Assembly (NCBI GenBank): GCA_009886945.1
Contig: QXYM01000095.1
Coordinates: 1 to 36,111, forward strand
Direction: 5' to 3'
Length of the DNA: 36,111 nucleotides
Origin: Litorivicinus sp.
GTDB lineage: Bacteria > Pseudomonadota > Gammaproteobacteria > Pseudomonadales > Litorivicinaceae
Positions 1-9,754 of the stretch are shown one piece after another. The translations under genes were made by a program, and so were the position numbers. A model generated the notes under the pieces. That model was not told the DNA's origin and searched no databases. It worked only from the letters and a program-made list of their open reading frames with translations. The stretch's first letter is position 1. Each line of letters begins with the position of its first letter.

Positions 1-203
1 GCAATATCAGGAGCCTTTAACTTCACCTGATCACTCGGCGTGGTGGCGTTGGCGCCATAGGCATTCTGTAATGCATCGGCACCTGCCTTCTGCTTAAATA
101 TCGCATCTGAATAGGCCGCGAACGCCATACGTGGCATCGCAAACACCGTAGCCGTAGCAGCCGATACCGCTCCAGCAATTTTTAATACGCTACGACGATC
201 CAT
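1..203 (-). CDS. soxY: SoxY, sulfur-oxidation carrier protein, N-terminal part (continues beyond the left edge; not in the ORF track)
   Basis: Reverse complement from 203 reads MDRRSVLKIAGAVSAATATVFAMPRMAFAAYSDAIFKQKAGADALQNAYGANATTPSDQVKLKAPDIA: Tat-type signal (RRSVLK) and SoxY-like start of the mature domain, directly downstream of soxX. Confidence 0.8.
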   Translation of the reverse strand, partial: MDRRSVLKIAGAVSAATATVFAMPRMAFAAYSDAIFKQKAGADALQNAYGANATTPSDQVKLKAPDI

Positions 204-224
204 CGCAACTCTCCTTTGCTTTGA

Positions 225-563
225 TTAATTTAATGTGTACAGATAATCAACGACTTTGTTGATCTCTGCTTCGGTGAGAATTAAGTTCCTACCAAATGGC
301 GGCATCGCCGTCATCGGGTTACGCTTGGTCGGATCCTTGATATATTCTACCAACGCTTCACGATCAGGAAAACGTGCTTTCATGGCGACCATTGGTGGAC
401 CCACGTTTCCGGTCTGCTGCCCACCTTCAAACATGTGGCAGGCCAAACAATTACCTTTCTGACGATCCCACGCGATCGATTTGCCTTCGGCGATCGAATC
501 GGCAGATGCCAAAGGGGCGACCAGAGCCGAAGCCAAGATTGCCGTTAGGAGTTGCCCTTTCAT
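225..563 (-). CDS. soxX: SoxX, monoheme cytochrome c of the SoxXA complex (start moved to MKGQLL; ORF extends to 620)
   Basis: Signal peptide, GNCLACH heme motif, VGPPMVAMKARFPD and MPPFGRN motifs; lies between soxD and soxY. Confidence 0.85.
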   Translation of the reverse strand: MKGQLLTAILASALVAPLASADSIAEGKSIAWDRQKGNCLACHMFEGGQQTGNVGPPMVAMKARFPDREALVEYIKDPTKRNPMTAMPPFGRNLILTEAEINKVVDYLYTLN

Positions 564-603
564 TATAATTTCCTCTCCTTTTGAAAAATAAATCCAACCA
601 TAT

Positions 604-1560
604 CTAACGGCTCGATTCAACCATATACGCTACCGCGTTTTTTACTTCATCATCCGACAACGACATGTTGCCGCCTTTCGCTGGCATCACGCCATTGTCG
701 CCTTGATAGCCATTGATCGCATTACTATTCATCGACTCCATGCCAGTTGCAATCCGTGCTGCCCAGGCACTCACATCACCGACCTTGGGAGCCCCGGCGA
801 CGCCCATATTATGACATGCTTGGCAGGCCTTATCATAGACTGCTTTCCCTGCAATAGCTGCATCCGACATGGCAACCTCAACCGTAGCTGCCTTCGGTTC
901 ATCACCGCCATAATGATTCGCAGAAACCCCTGAGTCTTCCTTGAAATGTCCTGTCGGCGTCACGCCGTTGATCGTGGTAACGATCTCAAACTGACTCGGA
1001 TCTGCACAATCTTTCATGCAGCGGGTGTTCTGGACATCTGGACGGTTGTCAATGTAGAAGTTTGGTTCGTTCGGCATCTTGACTTGCGCGAACGATTCTT
1101 TTGTTGCCACAAAGTCTTCATCAACGATGTCGTTGAGGTACAAGACATAGGCCGAGATCGCATAAACTTCGTCATCGGTCAGTGATTGCGGCGCGGGATA
1201 CGGCATCGCTCGGTGGATATAGTCCCAAAGCGTCGACGCGTAGGGCCAATAAGACCCAACAGTCTTCTCTGGATGAAGCGTATCAAGCGTGCCCTCGCCA
1301 CCTGCTAGCACAGGCCAACGACCTGCGCCCTCACCAAATAACCCATGACAACTCGCACATTGTGCTTCGTAGAGCCCTTCACCATCTGCGACCGAGCCCT
1401 GACCCTCCGGCAAACCCATTCCATCGGGACGGATATCAATATCCCATCCAGCAATCATTTCTGGGGTTGCTGTCGAGCCGATTCCAAGAGACCCAGCCGA
1501 CACAGCACCTGACATCGTCAGTGCAATGGCAGCGATACCCAAATTAAGAGATTTGAACAT
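604..1560 (-). CDS. soxD: SoxD, diheme cytochrome c subunit of sulfur dehydrogenase SoxCD (start MFKSLN or MSSMFK; ORF extends to 1641)
   Basis: Two CxxCH motifs (CASCH, CQACH), signal peptide, immediately downstream of soxC with a short overlap. Confidence 0.88.
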   Translation of the reverse strand: MFKSLNLGIAAIALTMSGAVSAGSLGIGSTATPEMIAGWDIDIRPDGMGLPEGQGSVADGEGLYEAQCASCHGLFGEGAGRWPVLAGGEGTLDTLHPEKTVGSYWPYASTLWDYIHRAMPYPAPQSLTDDEVYAISAYVLYLNDIVDEDFVATKESFAQVKMPNEPNFYIDNRPDVQNTRCMKDCADPSQFEIVTTINGVTPTGHFKEDSGVSANHYGGDEPKAATVEVAMSDAAIAGKAVYDKACQACHNMGVAGAPKVGDVSAWAARIATGMESMNSNAINGYQGDNGVMPAKGGNMSLSDDEVKNAVAYMVESSR

Positions 1561-2860
1561 TGAAGACATCTCCGCTTTCCGTAACATTCCATGTATGGAT
1601 TGAGTTTTTGTGATAGATCGACCATCCGCCACGCTCATCACGCAACTGCTTTAATGTCGGCTGAACATACCCTGTCTCATCGATTGCACGCGATTGCAGC
1701 AACCAAGGCTCTCCATTCCATTGCGTCTTAAATCTGAATTGCGTCAACGCCTTAGACAAAACAAGGTCATCAAGCTCTGCACGTTGCCAATTCACGCCAC
1801 CATCAAATGACAAATCAACCGCCTTGATCTTACCTCGGCCTGACCACGCATACCCACGAACCTCAACGAAGCCGCGCTTCTGCAGTGGATTTTCTGGGCA
1901 TGGCGATGTCACCACCGAATTACACTCTTGCTCATAGGTGAAACGGCGTGCACGACCGTCCGGCATCAAATCTGTGTACTTCGAAGTCTCTTCACGGTGG
2001 TGCCATGGCTGATCACCAATTTCGAGACGACGGAGCCATTTCACAGAGGTATTCCCTTCCCAACCTGGATTCAACATCCGGAGTGGATATCCCTGTTCTG
2101 GACGCAAGGCCTCACCGTTTTGACCCCAAGCAATAATGGTGTCATCAAGTGCTTTTTCTAACGGGATCGAACGTGACATACCAGCAGCATCAGCACCCTC
2201 GGCCAAGATCCACTTGCCTTCTGGCTTAACACCCACCTCTTCGAGCAATGTCGACAGGCGAACACCGGTCCACTCGCAGCATGACAACATCCCGTGAGTA
2301 AACTGCAGCGCCTCCATTTGCGCACCACGCCATTCCATACCGCCGTTCGCCGGACATTCGATAAACCGAATTTCTGACACAGTCGGGAATCGCTTCAGGT
2401 CTTCCATCGTGAGGACCAGTGGGCGCTCAACCAGGCCGTGGATGATCAATCGATGTTGATCCGGATTCACATTTGGAATCCCGCCATGGTAGCGCTCGAA
2501 CACCACACCACTTGGCGTGATGATACCTTCCAAATCCTGTAAGGGCGTCATCGAAATCGACGATGCTGCATCAGCTGTCAACCAGGGAACAGTCCGACGC
2601 TGAAGATCTTCGAACTCAGAAGGATCGCCATACGGCTTAGCCACAACACCCCGCCCAAGATAGCTTTGCCACTCAGGGAGATTCGGTGGAAGATTTGCAG
2701 ATGCATTGGCTTTCGGAATCATTTGCACGCTCGAAAGTCCAGCTACTGCCGCGATGCCGCCTTTAAGGAAATTACGGCGGTCCATGCCTCTCATGCCGCT
2801 CGCTTCGGTCGCAATTGCTTCCATCAGCTTCGGTAGAGACGGTTCGTATAGCTTCGTCAT
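1544..2860 (-). CDS. soxC: SoxC, molybdopterin sulfur dehydrogenase subunit (sulfite oxidase family)
   Basis: Tat motif RRNFLKGG, sulfite-oxidase-family Moco core (RFIECPANGGMEWRGAQ; PLRMLNPGWEGNTSVKWLRRLE) and C-terminal dimerisation domain. Confidence 0.92.
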   Translation of the reverse strand: MTKLYEPSLPKLMEAIATEASGMRGMDRRNFLKGGIAAVAGLSSVQMIPKANASANLPPNLPEWQSYLGRGVVAKPYGDPSEFEDLQRRTVPWLTADAASSISMTPLQDLEGIITPSGVVFERYHGGIPNVNPDQHRLIIHGLVERPLVLTMEDLKRFPTVSEIRFIECPANGGMEWRGAQMEALQFTHGMLSCCEWTGVRLSTLLEEVGVKPEGKWILAEGADAAGMSRSIPLEKALDDTIIAWGQNGEALRPEQGYPLRMLNPGWEGNTSVKWLRRLEIGDQPWHHREETSKYTDLMPDGRARRFTYEQECNSVVTSPCPENPLQKRGFVEVRGYAWSGRGKIKAVDLSFDGGVNWQRAELDDLVLSKALTQFRFKTQWNGEPWLLQSRAIDETGYVQPTLKQLRDERGGWSIYHKNSIHTWNVTESGDVFNVQIS

Positions 2861-3042
2861 ATTACCCTTCCAAAGAGTTCTATCGTTATTACTAAAACGA
2901 ATATTAAAACGAAAAGGGCACCCAGTGCAAAACGAACTAACCGAAAGTCTGAGGGAATTGATGCGTTGCGCAATGGGTCGCCATCCACTAATTCTTCGAA
3001 AACCGTATCAGATCACACGGGTTTTCTTCAGTATTCGTTCGA

Positions 3043-3264
3043 CTAATTGAATTGATGCGGTGCATGCATCACATTCAAGGAGACACGCGGAATAATTTCA
3101 CCAGAATCTTGCGGAACACATTGAAGGCTGTAGTTCATCTCAAACGAGTCCGCCATCTCGAAAGCGGCTGCATTGCATTCATCCAAAGAATCGAACTGCA
3201 TGCCGGTCTCTATCGGATCGAAAGATCCAGGAATGAAATACACCAGAACGTAGATCAGTTTCAT
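3043..3264 (-). CDS. Small hypothetical protein (~73 aa)
   Basis: Plausible ORF MKLIYVLVYFIPGSFDPIETGMQFDSLDECNAAAFEMADSFEMNY...; fills an otherwise empty gap between two operons; no recognised domain. Confidence 0.45.
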   Translation of the reverse strand: MKLIYVLVYFIPGSFDPIETGMQFDSLDECNAAAFEMADSFEMNYSLQCVPQDSGEIIPRVSLNVMHAPHQFN

Positions 3265-3464
3265 CAACCGTCCCCCACCGTTTTTTTTCGAATTAGCGAG
3301 GCAACCTTAGCGAGTCGCAACACGGATGGAAAGCGATAACCTGTCTTGGAATCCAAGCAACATCGATTCACGCAATACAAGTAAACTATCGAACCGACAA
3401 ACGAAATGACTAAAAATGCATCCCAGCTCCGTGAAGGCGAGTGGTTCCCGATCCGAGACGTTCT

Positions 3465-4226
3465 TTAGTTCCTCAGACGGTATCCAGTCGCGAAGATCCA
3501 CCAAATAATCCCCAAGAAAACAGCGATAAAGAACCCGATAACAACGACTGACAACTGGATTGACACATCCGAGCTACCAAAGAATGCCCAACGGAATCCG
3601 GAAATCAAATACATGGCCGGGTTCAACATGCTCACGTCTCGCCAAATCGGCGGCAACATGTCGATGGAATAAAAACTTCCACCTAAAAATACTAATGGGG
3701 TAATGATGAGCGTCGGAACAAAATTTAACTGCTCGAAGTTTCTTGCCCAGAGCCCAAGAATAAATCCAAGGAGAGAAAAGCAGAACGCGGTCGCCATGAG
3801 TAGCCCCATCATCAGAGCTGGGTGCGCGATCTCTAGGGGTACAAACAAAAATGACACTCCTAAAATAATCAAACCGACCACCACAGATTTGGTCGCTGCC
3901 GCGCCGACGTAACCAGTCACCATTTCAATCGGTGAAATTGGCGCAGACAAGTGCTCATAGATCGTACCCAGAAACTTGGGGAAATAAATGCCGAAAGACG
4001 CGTTCGCAATCGACTGCGTCATCACTGTCAACATGATGAGTCCTGGCACGATAAAGGCGCCATATGACACCCCATCGACAGGAATCATGCGATGACCAAT
4101 CGCCGATCCAAACACGATAAAATACAGGATCGTCGAGATCACCGGAGACGCAAATGACTGCAAAGGGGTTCTCAAGGTCCTCGCCATTTCAAAGGTGTAA
4201 ATGGCTCTAATCGCATAGTAATTCAT
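3465..4226 (-). CDS. yadH: ABC-2 type transporter permease (YadH-like)
   Basis: Multi-TM ABC-2 permease; overlaps the ATPase gene by ATGA (4223-4226). Confidence 0.85.
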   Translation of the reverse strand: MNYYAIRAIYTFEMARTLRTPLQSFASPVISTILYFIVFGSAIGHRMIPVDGVSYGAFIVPGLIMLTVMTQSIANASFGIYFPKFLGTIYEHLSAPISPIEMVTGYVGAAATKSVVVGLIILGVSFLFVPLEIAHPALMMGLLMATAFCFSLLGFILGLWARNFEQLNFVPTLIITPLVFLGGSFYSIDMLPPIWRDVSMLNPAMYLISGFRWAFFGSSDVSIQLSVVVIGFFIAVFLGIIWWIFATGYRLRN

Positions 4227-5152
4227 CCAGTTTTATCCGCGATTAATTCAATAAATATCTCTTCTAATGAGCTCTGCTCTGTCCGCACGTCGTTAAACCG
4301 AATGCCTTCCGATTTGAGAGCACCAAGGATCTCCGGTATCCCAGTTTGCTCAACTTCCATGTCATAGGTGTATGTCAGTCGACATCCTTCGTGATGCAAT
4401 TTGACTCCGAGCTCTTCCAGGACATTCGACAGTGTTTCAATTGGTTCAGCCAATTCGATCAACAACTGCTTTTTGCCAAGTCGCTTCATCAGTAAGCGCT
4501 TGTCCTCAATTAAGAGGATTTGGCCATCATGAATCACGGCAATTCTGTCCGCGATCTCTTCGGCCTCCTCAATGTAATGGGTGGTGAGAACAATCGTGAC
4601 ACCGTTGCGCTGGAGATCTTTAACGAGCCGCCACATATCGCGGCGTAAATCGACATCGACCCCGGCTGTCGGCTCATCGAGGAAGAGAATCTTGGGATCA
4701 TGGCTGAGTGCCTTCGCGATCAGAACGCGGCGCTTCATTCCTCCAGACAGCTCTCTGATCGGCGAATCCCGTTTATCCCAGAGAGATAAACGCTCTAATA
4801 TCCCTCGGAGATAGGATGGATTAGGCGCTTTTCCAAAAAGGCCTCGTGATAGCGAGACTGTACCCATCACTGTCTCAAATGGCTCAAGCATCAGTTCCTG
4901 AGGCACTAATCCAATGAGGGATCTTGCGTTCCGATAGTCAGCTTGGACGTCAAATCCACTGACAAACACCTTCCCCTGACTGATCGTCGTTAGCCCACAG
5001 ATCGCAGAGATCAACGACGTCTTACCGGCGCCGTTGGGCCCCAGTAACGCAATAATCTCTCCCTTCACAATCTTGAATGACAGATTCTTCAACGCGAGCT
5101 TCTCGCCATCGTATCGTTTAGTGAGATCTCGAACTTCAACGATCGCAGTCAC
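4223..5152 (-). CDS. yadG: ABC transporter ATP-binding protein (YadG-like)
   Basis: Walker A GPNGAGKTS, signature LSGGMKRR, Walker B ILFLDEPTAGVD. Confidence 0.9.
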   Translation of the reverse strand: MTAIVEVRDLTKRYDGEKLALKNLSFKIVKGEIIALLGPNGAGKTSLISAICGLTTISQGKVFVSGFDVQADYRNARSLIGLVPQELMLEPFETVMGTVSLSRGLFGKAPNPSYLRGILERLSLWDKRDSPIRELSGGMKRRVLIAKALSHDPKILFLDEPTAGVDVDLRRDMWRLVKDLQRNGVTIVLTTHYIEEAEEIADRIAVIHDGQILLIEDKRLLMKRLGKKQLLIELAEPIETLSNVLEELGVKLHHEGCRLTYTYDMEVEQTGIPEILGALKSEGIRFNDVRTEQSSLEEIFIELIADKTG

Positions 5153-5284
5153 TCAAGTTTTCCTCAATCCATTCAACACAAATACCGGACAGGCCATCTG
5201 GGATCAGTGATATTGCATCCCAGACGTCTGAAAATTCAGGCAGCCAACCTCCAGATCAACCAACTTTTTTAGATAAACAACGCA

Positions 5285-5482
5285 TTAATGGTTTTCAGTG
5301 TCATCGTGATCCCAAATCAACAGCCTTTCGCGCAAAACCCAATAAATCACCAATGGCACAAATAGCGCGAAGATGGTGATGCTTGTGTAATGCTCAGAGA
5401 CAAGAGGGCTAACAATCACAAAGACAAATGTCGTCCAGACTCCGATCACTAACGCGTACTCAAGCGACTTTCTTACGTGCAT
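5285..5482 (-). CDS. Small two-TM membrane protein, hypothetical
   Basis: MHVRKSLEYALVIGVWTTFVFVIVSPLVSEHYTSITIFALFVPLVIYWVLRERLLIWDHDDTENH; two hydrophobic segments; AGGA Shine-Dalgarno 6 nt before ATG. Confidence 0.55.
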   Translation of the reverse strand: MHVRKSLEYALVIGVWTTFVFVIVSPLVSEHYTSITIFALFVPLVIYWVLRERLLIWDHDDTENH

Positions 5483-5716
5483 AGATGGTCCTACCCCCAA
5501 ATTTTTGTCAGCAGATCAAACAGACCTCATGATGCCTTAACTCTCCATCCTTAGCTGTGGATTGGGCCGACTAGCGTCTGATGCAATGATGCAGGTTCAA
5601 TCAAGTGCTGGCCGCGATCAGGCAACGAAGTAGCGATATTGATGTCCAGCGATCACCACATCAGCACACCGATGGTCACCTAGAGAAGAATTTCGTGCAG
5701 GACACGGTATTCGAAA

Positions 5717-5792
<76 letters not shown>

Positions 5793-5812
5793 ATTTCAAG
5801 AGGACGCGAAGG

Positions 5813-7324
5813 TTAGTTCGCATCCAATTCTGTGTCAATGGATCTCAGTGCTTCTTGATAGCTTTTTTCAAGACGCTTCGCCCCTTTCTTGGAAACCCCG
5901 CCAATGACATCGAGGCCGGCACGGACACGAGCACGCGTACGATCAGGACCGAGGAGTACGGCAAGATCGAATGCACTGATGGCTTGACGCGCTCCGCTGA
6001 GTACCACAAATACCAGAGGCATCACGTCTTTTAATTGCAGCCCCACTGCCTTCGCTACCCATCGGATTTCCTGCTCAATCACCTGACGGTTCCAGGACCC
6101 ACAAGACTCAAAACGCCACACCAGGAATTGCAATACGTTTGCGAGAACATCCTGCTCGAGACCCAAAGCACCCAAGGTGTCTTCCGACAGAGACACATCT
6201 TTCGCCCAAAGCGGCTGGAGCCATTGGCCTGCCTCCGAAAATACATCAATGCGAGATTTTAACTGCGGCAAGACCGACACAAAAAATGACTCCGAACACA
6301 TCCATTCCATTAAACGTTGTTGGTATTGCTCATCGGAGAGAGAGTGTTTCAGCCACTGACCATTCAGCCAAGTCAACTTATCAACATCAAAAATTGGCCC
6401 CCCAAGGGACACTCGATCGATGTCAAACGCACTCACCATTTCAGCCAAATCAAATTGCTCACGTTCATCCGGCATCGACCAACCCATTCGACCAAGATAA
6501 TTGAGCAACGCCTCCGGCAAAAAGCCTTGATCACGGTAATACAAAATCGATGTTGGATTTTTGCGCTTACTGAGCTTGGATTGATCTGGATTCCTGAGTA
6601 AGGGCAGATGGCACAACTCCGGCATCTCCCAGCCGAAATACTGATACAACAATTGATGTTTTGGTGCTGACGGAATCCATTCCTCACCTCGAATGACATG
6701 GGTAATCCCCATCAAATGGTCATCAACAACGTTAGCCAAGTGATAAGTCGGAAGCCCATCGGCTTTCATCAAAATCTGCATATCGACTTGCGCCCACGGA
6801 ATCTGAATCAATCCGCGCAACCGATCATGAATCGAACACTCACCGTCAGTCGGCACCCGCATCCGAACAACATGGTCATCGCCTCGAGCTATCCGTGCAT
6901 CAACCTCTGCCGCATCGAGATGTGTGCAACGTCCATCGTATCGAGGTGTCTGCTTTGCTGCCATCTGCTCGGCTCGCATGGCGTCAAGCTCGGCTGGTGT
7001 ACAGAAGCAATGAAACGCATGCCCATCCTCGAGGAGTGTTTGGCAATGTGAATCGTATTCTGCTCGCCGCTCGCTTTGCCGATAGGGACCCGAGTCTCCG
7101 CCAATATCCGGACCCTCATCCCAACTTAAGCCCGTCCAACGGAGCGCATCCAATATCGCTTTTTCAGATTCTGTCGTTGAGCGTTTCTGGTCTGTGTCTT
7201 CAATGCGTAATACAAACTGTCCGCCATGCTGTTTGGCAAACGCGTAGTTAAAAAGAGCGATGTAGGCAGTGCCGACGTGGGGATCCCCGGTCGGAGAAGG
7301 CGCGATACGTGTACGAACAGTCAT
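5813..7324 (-). CDS. gltX: Glutamyl-tRNA synthetase
   Basis: HIGH-type motif PSPTGDPHVGTAYIA and KLSKRK; GGAGG Shine-Dalgarno before MTVRTR at 7324. Confidence 0.95.
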   Translation of the reverse strand: MTVRTRIAPSPTGDPHVGTAYIALFNYAFAKQHGGQFVLRIEDTDQKRSTTESEKAILDALRWTGLSWDEGPDIGGDSGPYRQSERRAEYDSHCQTLLEDGHAFHCFCTPAELDAMRAEQMAAKQTPRYDGRCTHLDAAEVDARIARGDDHVVRMRVPTDGECSIHDRLRGLIQIPWAQVDMQILMKADGLPTYHLANVVDDHLMGITHVIRGEEWIPSAPKHQLLYQYFGWEMPELCHLPLLRNPDQSKLSKRKNPTSILYYRDQGFLPEALLNYLGRMGWSMPDEREQFDLAEMVSAFDIDRVSLGGPIFDVDKLTWLNGQWLKHSLSDEQYQQRLMEWMCSESFFVSVLPQLKSRIDVFSEAGQWLQPLWAKDVSLSEDTLGALGLEQDVLANVLQFLVWRFESCGSWNRQVIEQEIRWVAKAVGLQLKDVMPLVFVVLSGARQAISAFDLAVLLGPDRTRARVRAGLDVIGGVSKKGAKRLEKSYQEALRSIDTELDAN

Positions 7325-7378
7325 GTGATCCTCCAGCAAGCGGCAGAGTATAGCGCCTGCTGGAGTCTGTGATGAAGA

Positions 7379-7696
7379 CTAGATAGCGATCTGTTCGAGT
7401 TGACCACCGGAATTCAAGAATGCCTCGACCCACTTCGGCTTCCGGCCGCGACCGGTCCAAGTATTTTCTGAGTCTTTCGGGTCACGATACTTCGGAGCCA
7501 CGCTACCTCGCTTACCCACTGCCTTATTCCCTGATAACGATTTTAATTCGTCAGCAGATAAACCATATTCAGCGGCAATCGATTTGATTTTCTCTAGACC
7601 CTCTTTTCGGACCTGCATCTGACGTTTTTCAATTTCTTGATCCACTCGAGCGCGTAAAACCTGTAATTCACTTAAACTTAAATGCTCTAATTCCAC
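7379..7696 (-). CDS. H-NS histone family nucleoid protein
   Basis: N-terminal coiled coil and C-terminal KYRDPKDSENTWTGRGRKPKWVEAFL, the H-NS/MvaT-like DNA-binding signature (TWTGRGRxPxW). GAGGA Shine-Dalgarno before GTG at 7696. Confidence 0.88.
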   Translation of the reverse strand: MELEHLSLSELQVLRARVDQEIEKRQMQVRKEGLEKIKSIAAEYGLSADELKSLSGNKAVGKRGSVAPKYRDPKDSENTWTGRGRKPKWVEAFLNSGGQLEQIAI

Positions 7697-7835
7697 AAAT
7701 AGAATCCTCAATTTTTGATATAGCACTGATTAATAATAATTACTATTTAAAAGATTTCAATCCTCATGGATTTGTTCAGTTTCAATCATGATTAAAGCAG
7801 TGGCGAATACCTGTGGTTTTTTTTAAACTTCACCC

Positions 7836-8828
7836 ATGGCAACCCCCTCGTTTCGATTTTCAACAGCCCCCATGATGGAATGGACTGATCGCCATTGGCG
7901 CATGTTCGCTCGCACCCTGACTCAAAAAGCATTGCTGTATACCGAGATGGTGACAGCACAGGCACTGATACACGGTGATCTCGAGCGTTTGACGGCTCAC
8001 TCGCCGGCCGAGTATCCACTAGCGCTTCAATTGGGTGGATCCAATCCTGAAGAGCTGTTTGAAGCCACCTGTCGGGTCAAACATCTGGGATTTGATGAAA
8101 TTAATCTCAATCTTGGCTGCCCATCTGATCGTGTCCAAGCTGGATGTTTTGGCGCCGCTTTGATGGCAGATCCAAATCGCGTCTCCGAATGTTTTCAGGC
8201 CATGCTCAACGCAGCGGGAACCAACGGGCCCAAGATCACAGCAAAAATCCGTTTAGGAATCGATGATCAAACTCCCGAAAATACCCTGCCTGAGTTTATT
8301 GATATGTTGAATAGTTCAAATATTAAACATGTTATTATTCATGCACGAAAAGCCATATTAGGAGGATTATCTCCGAAGCAAAATCGCACTATTCCGCCAT
8401 TGAACTATGAACTTGTTTATTTCATGAAAAAACAGTTTCCAGAAATGGAAATCGTTTTAAATGGTGGTTTAACCTCGTTAGGTCAATGTCTTGAACCATT
8501 GACTCGGGTTGATGGTGTCATGGTCGGTCGAGCCGCTTATCAGACCCCACAACTCTTACTGAGCGTCGATCGTCAATTCTTCCAATCCGAACCACCAAAC
8601 CGAACCGCCTATGACGCGTTATTAGCCTATCGACCCTATGTGGAATCCGTCTTGGCCGAAGGATTTCCGTTGAAACACCTGACAAGACACCTAGTGGGTC
8701 TGTATCATCAGGTCCCTGGTGCGCGCCAGTATCGCCGGATTCTCAGTGAAAGAGCGCATCTGCCAGACGCAGACTGGGCGGTCGTTGAAGACGCACTCGC
8801 AGCCATCCCTAATGTAGAGACACTATGA
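7836..8828 (+). CDS. dusA: tRNA-dihydrouridine(20/20a) synthase DusA
   Basis: APMMEWTDRHWRMF, LLYTEMVTAQA, LALQLGGSNPEEL, INLNLGCPSDRVQAGCFGAALM. Confidence 0.93.
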   Translation: MATPSFRFSTAPMMEWTDRHWRMFARTLTQKALLYTEMVTAQALIHGDLERLTAHSPAEYPLALQLGGSNPEELFEATCRVKHLGFDEINLNLGCPSDRVQAGCFGAALMADPNRVSECFQAMLNAAGTNGPKITAKIRLGIDDQTPENTLPEFIDMLNSSNIKHVIIHARKAILGGLSPKQNRTIPPLNYELVYFMKKQFPEMEIVLNGGLTSLGQCLEPLTRVDGVMVGRAAYQTPQLLLSVDRQFFQSEPPNRTAYDALLAYRPYVESVLAEGFPLKHLTRHLVGLYHQVPGARQYRRILSERAHLPDADWAVVEDALAAIPNVETL

Positions 8829-9754
8829 ATACTTTAGAACAACTCCGTGAACACAGTATTGTGGTCGCAGACACTGCTGATTTCCATGCCATTGAAACCT
8901 TCAAGCCAGTGGATGCCACCACCAACCCTTCGTTAATCCTCAAACAAGCTCAATCGGCTGTGACCGCAGGATTAATCACCGAAACTAAACTCGGCTTGAA
9001 AACAGGACGATTTTCCTCAGCTGCTGAGGCTGCGCTCGATCTCTCGGTGCGATTTGGTGTTGAGATCGCGCAACGCATCGAAGGGTACGTCTCAACCGAA
9101 GTTGATGCTCGCCTTTCGTTCAATACAGCGCGCTCGATTGAACAAGCGCACTTGATCCTGCAGAAATACCAGGCCTTTGGCATCTCGCAAGATCGAATTT
9201 TGATCAAGCTCGCCTCAACTTGGGAAGGCATTCAAGCCGCCAAGGCGCTCGAGGCAGAAGGAATCGGCTGCAATCTCACACTGCTTTTTTCAGAGACTCA
9301 AGCGATCGCAGCGGCAAATGCTCAGGCAACTTTGATTAGTCCGTTCGTCGGGCGAATCTATGATTGGTACGTCGCTAAGGGAGAGATCCCAGAGTCGGCG
9401 CAATCAGATCCTGGCGTTTTATCTGTCAAAAATATTCTGAACCAATACAAGTCACATGGTGTCTCAACCATCGTCATGGGAGCCTCGTTTCGGACTGCAG
9501 ATCAAGTCTTAGCCCTCGCTGGCTGCGACCGACTGACAATTTCCCCGGCGTTGCTTGAGGAGCTCGAAAAACGCCAAGAACTGCTTCAGCCAATACCAAC
9601 CGTGTCGCCGACCGGGCAGCCATTAAGAACCTTAACTCGAGATGAATTCTTACTGGCGATCGCAGGGGACACCATGGCCAACGAAAAGCTCGCTGATGGG
9701 ATCACTCGATTCATCAAGGATCAAGAAACACTCGAGCGCTTATTGAGCGACTGA
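8825..9754 (+). CDS. tal: Transaldolase
   Basis: VDATTNPSLILK, ILIKLASTWEGIQAAKALEAEGIGCNLTLLFS (Schiff-base Lys region); ATGA overlap with dusA. Confidence 0.95.
   Translation: MNTLEQLREHSIVVADTADFHAIETFKPVDATTNPSLILKQAQSAVTAGLITETKLGLKTGRFSSAAEAALDLSVRFGVEIAQRIEGYVSTEVDARLSFNTARSIEQAHLILQKYQAFGISQDRILIKLASTWEGIQAAKALEAEGIGCNLTLLFSETQAIAAANAQATLISPFVGRIYDWYVAKGEIPESAQSDPGVLSVKNILNQYKSHGVSTIVMGASFRTADQVLALAGCDRLTISPALLEELEKRQELLQPIPTVSPTGQPLRTLTRDEFLLAIAGDTMANEKLADGITRFIKDQETLERLLSD

Noticed and set aside
3307-3504. 65-aa minus-strand ORF between the exporter and the small ORF
   Set aside because: Overlaps the permease 3' end, no convincing start signal or protein-like composition; likely spurious.
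6139-7251. Several plus-strand ORFs opposite gltX
   Set aside because: All lie antisense to gltX with no start context or recognisable motifs.
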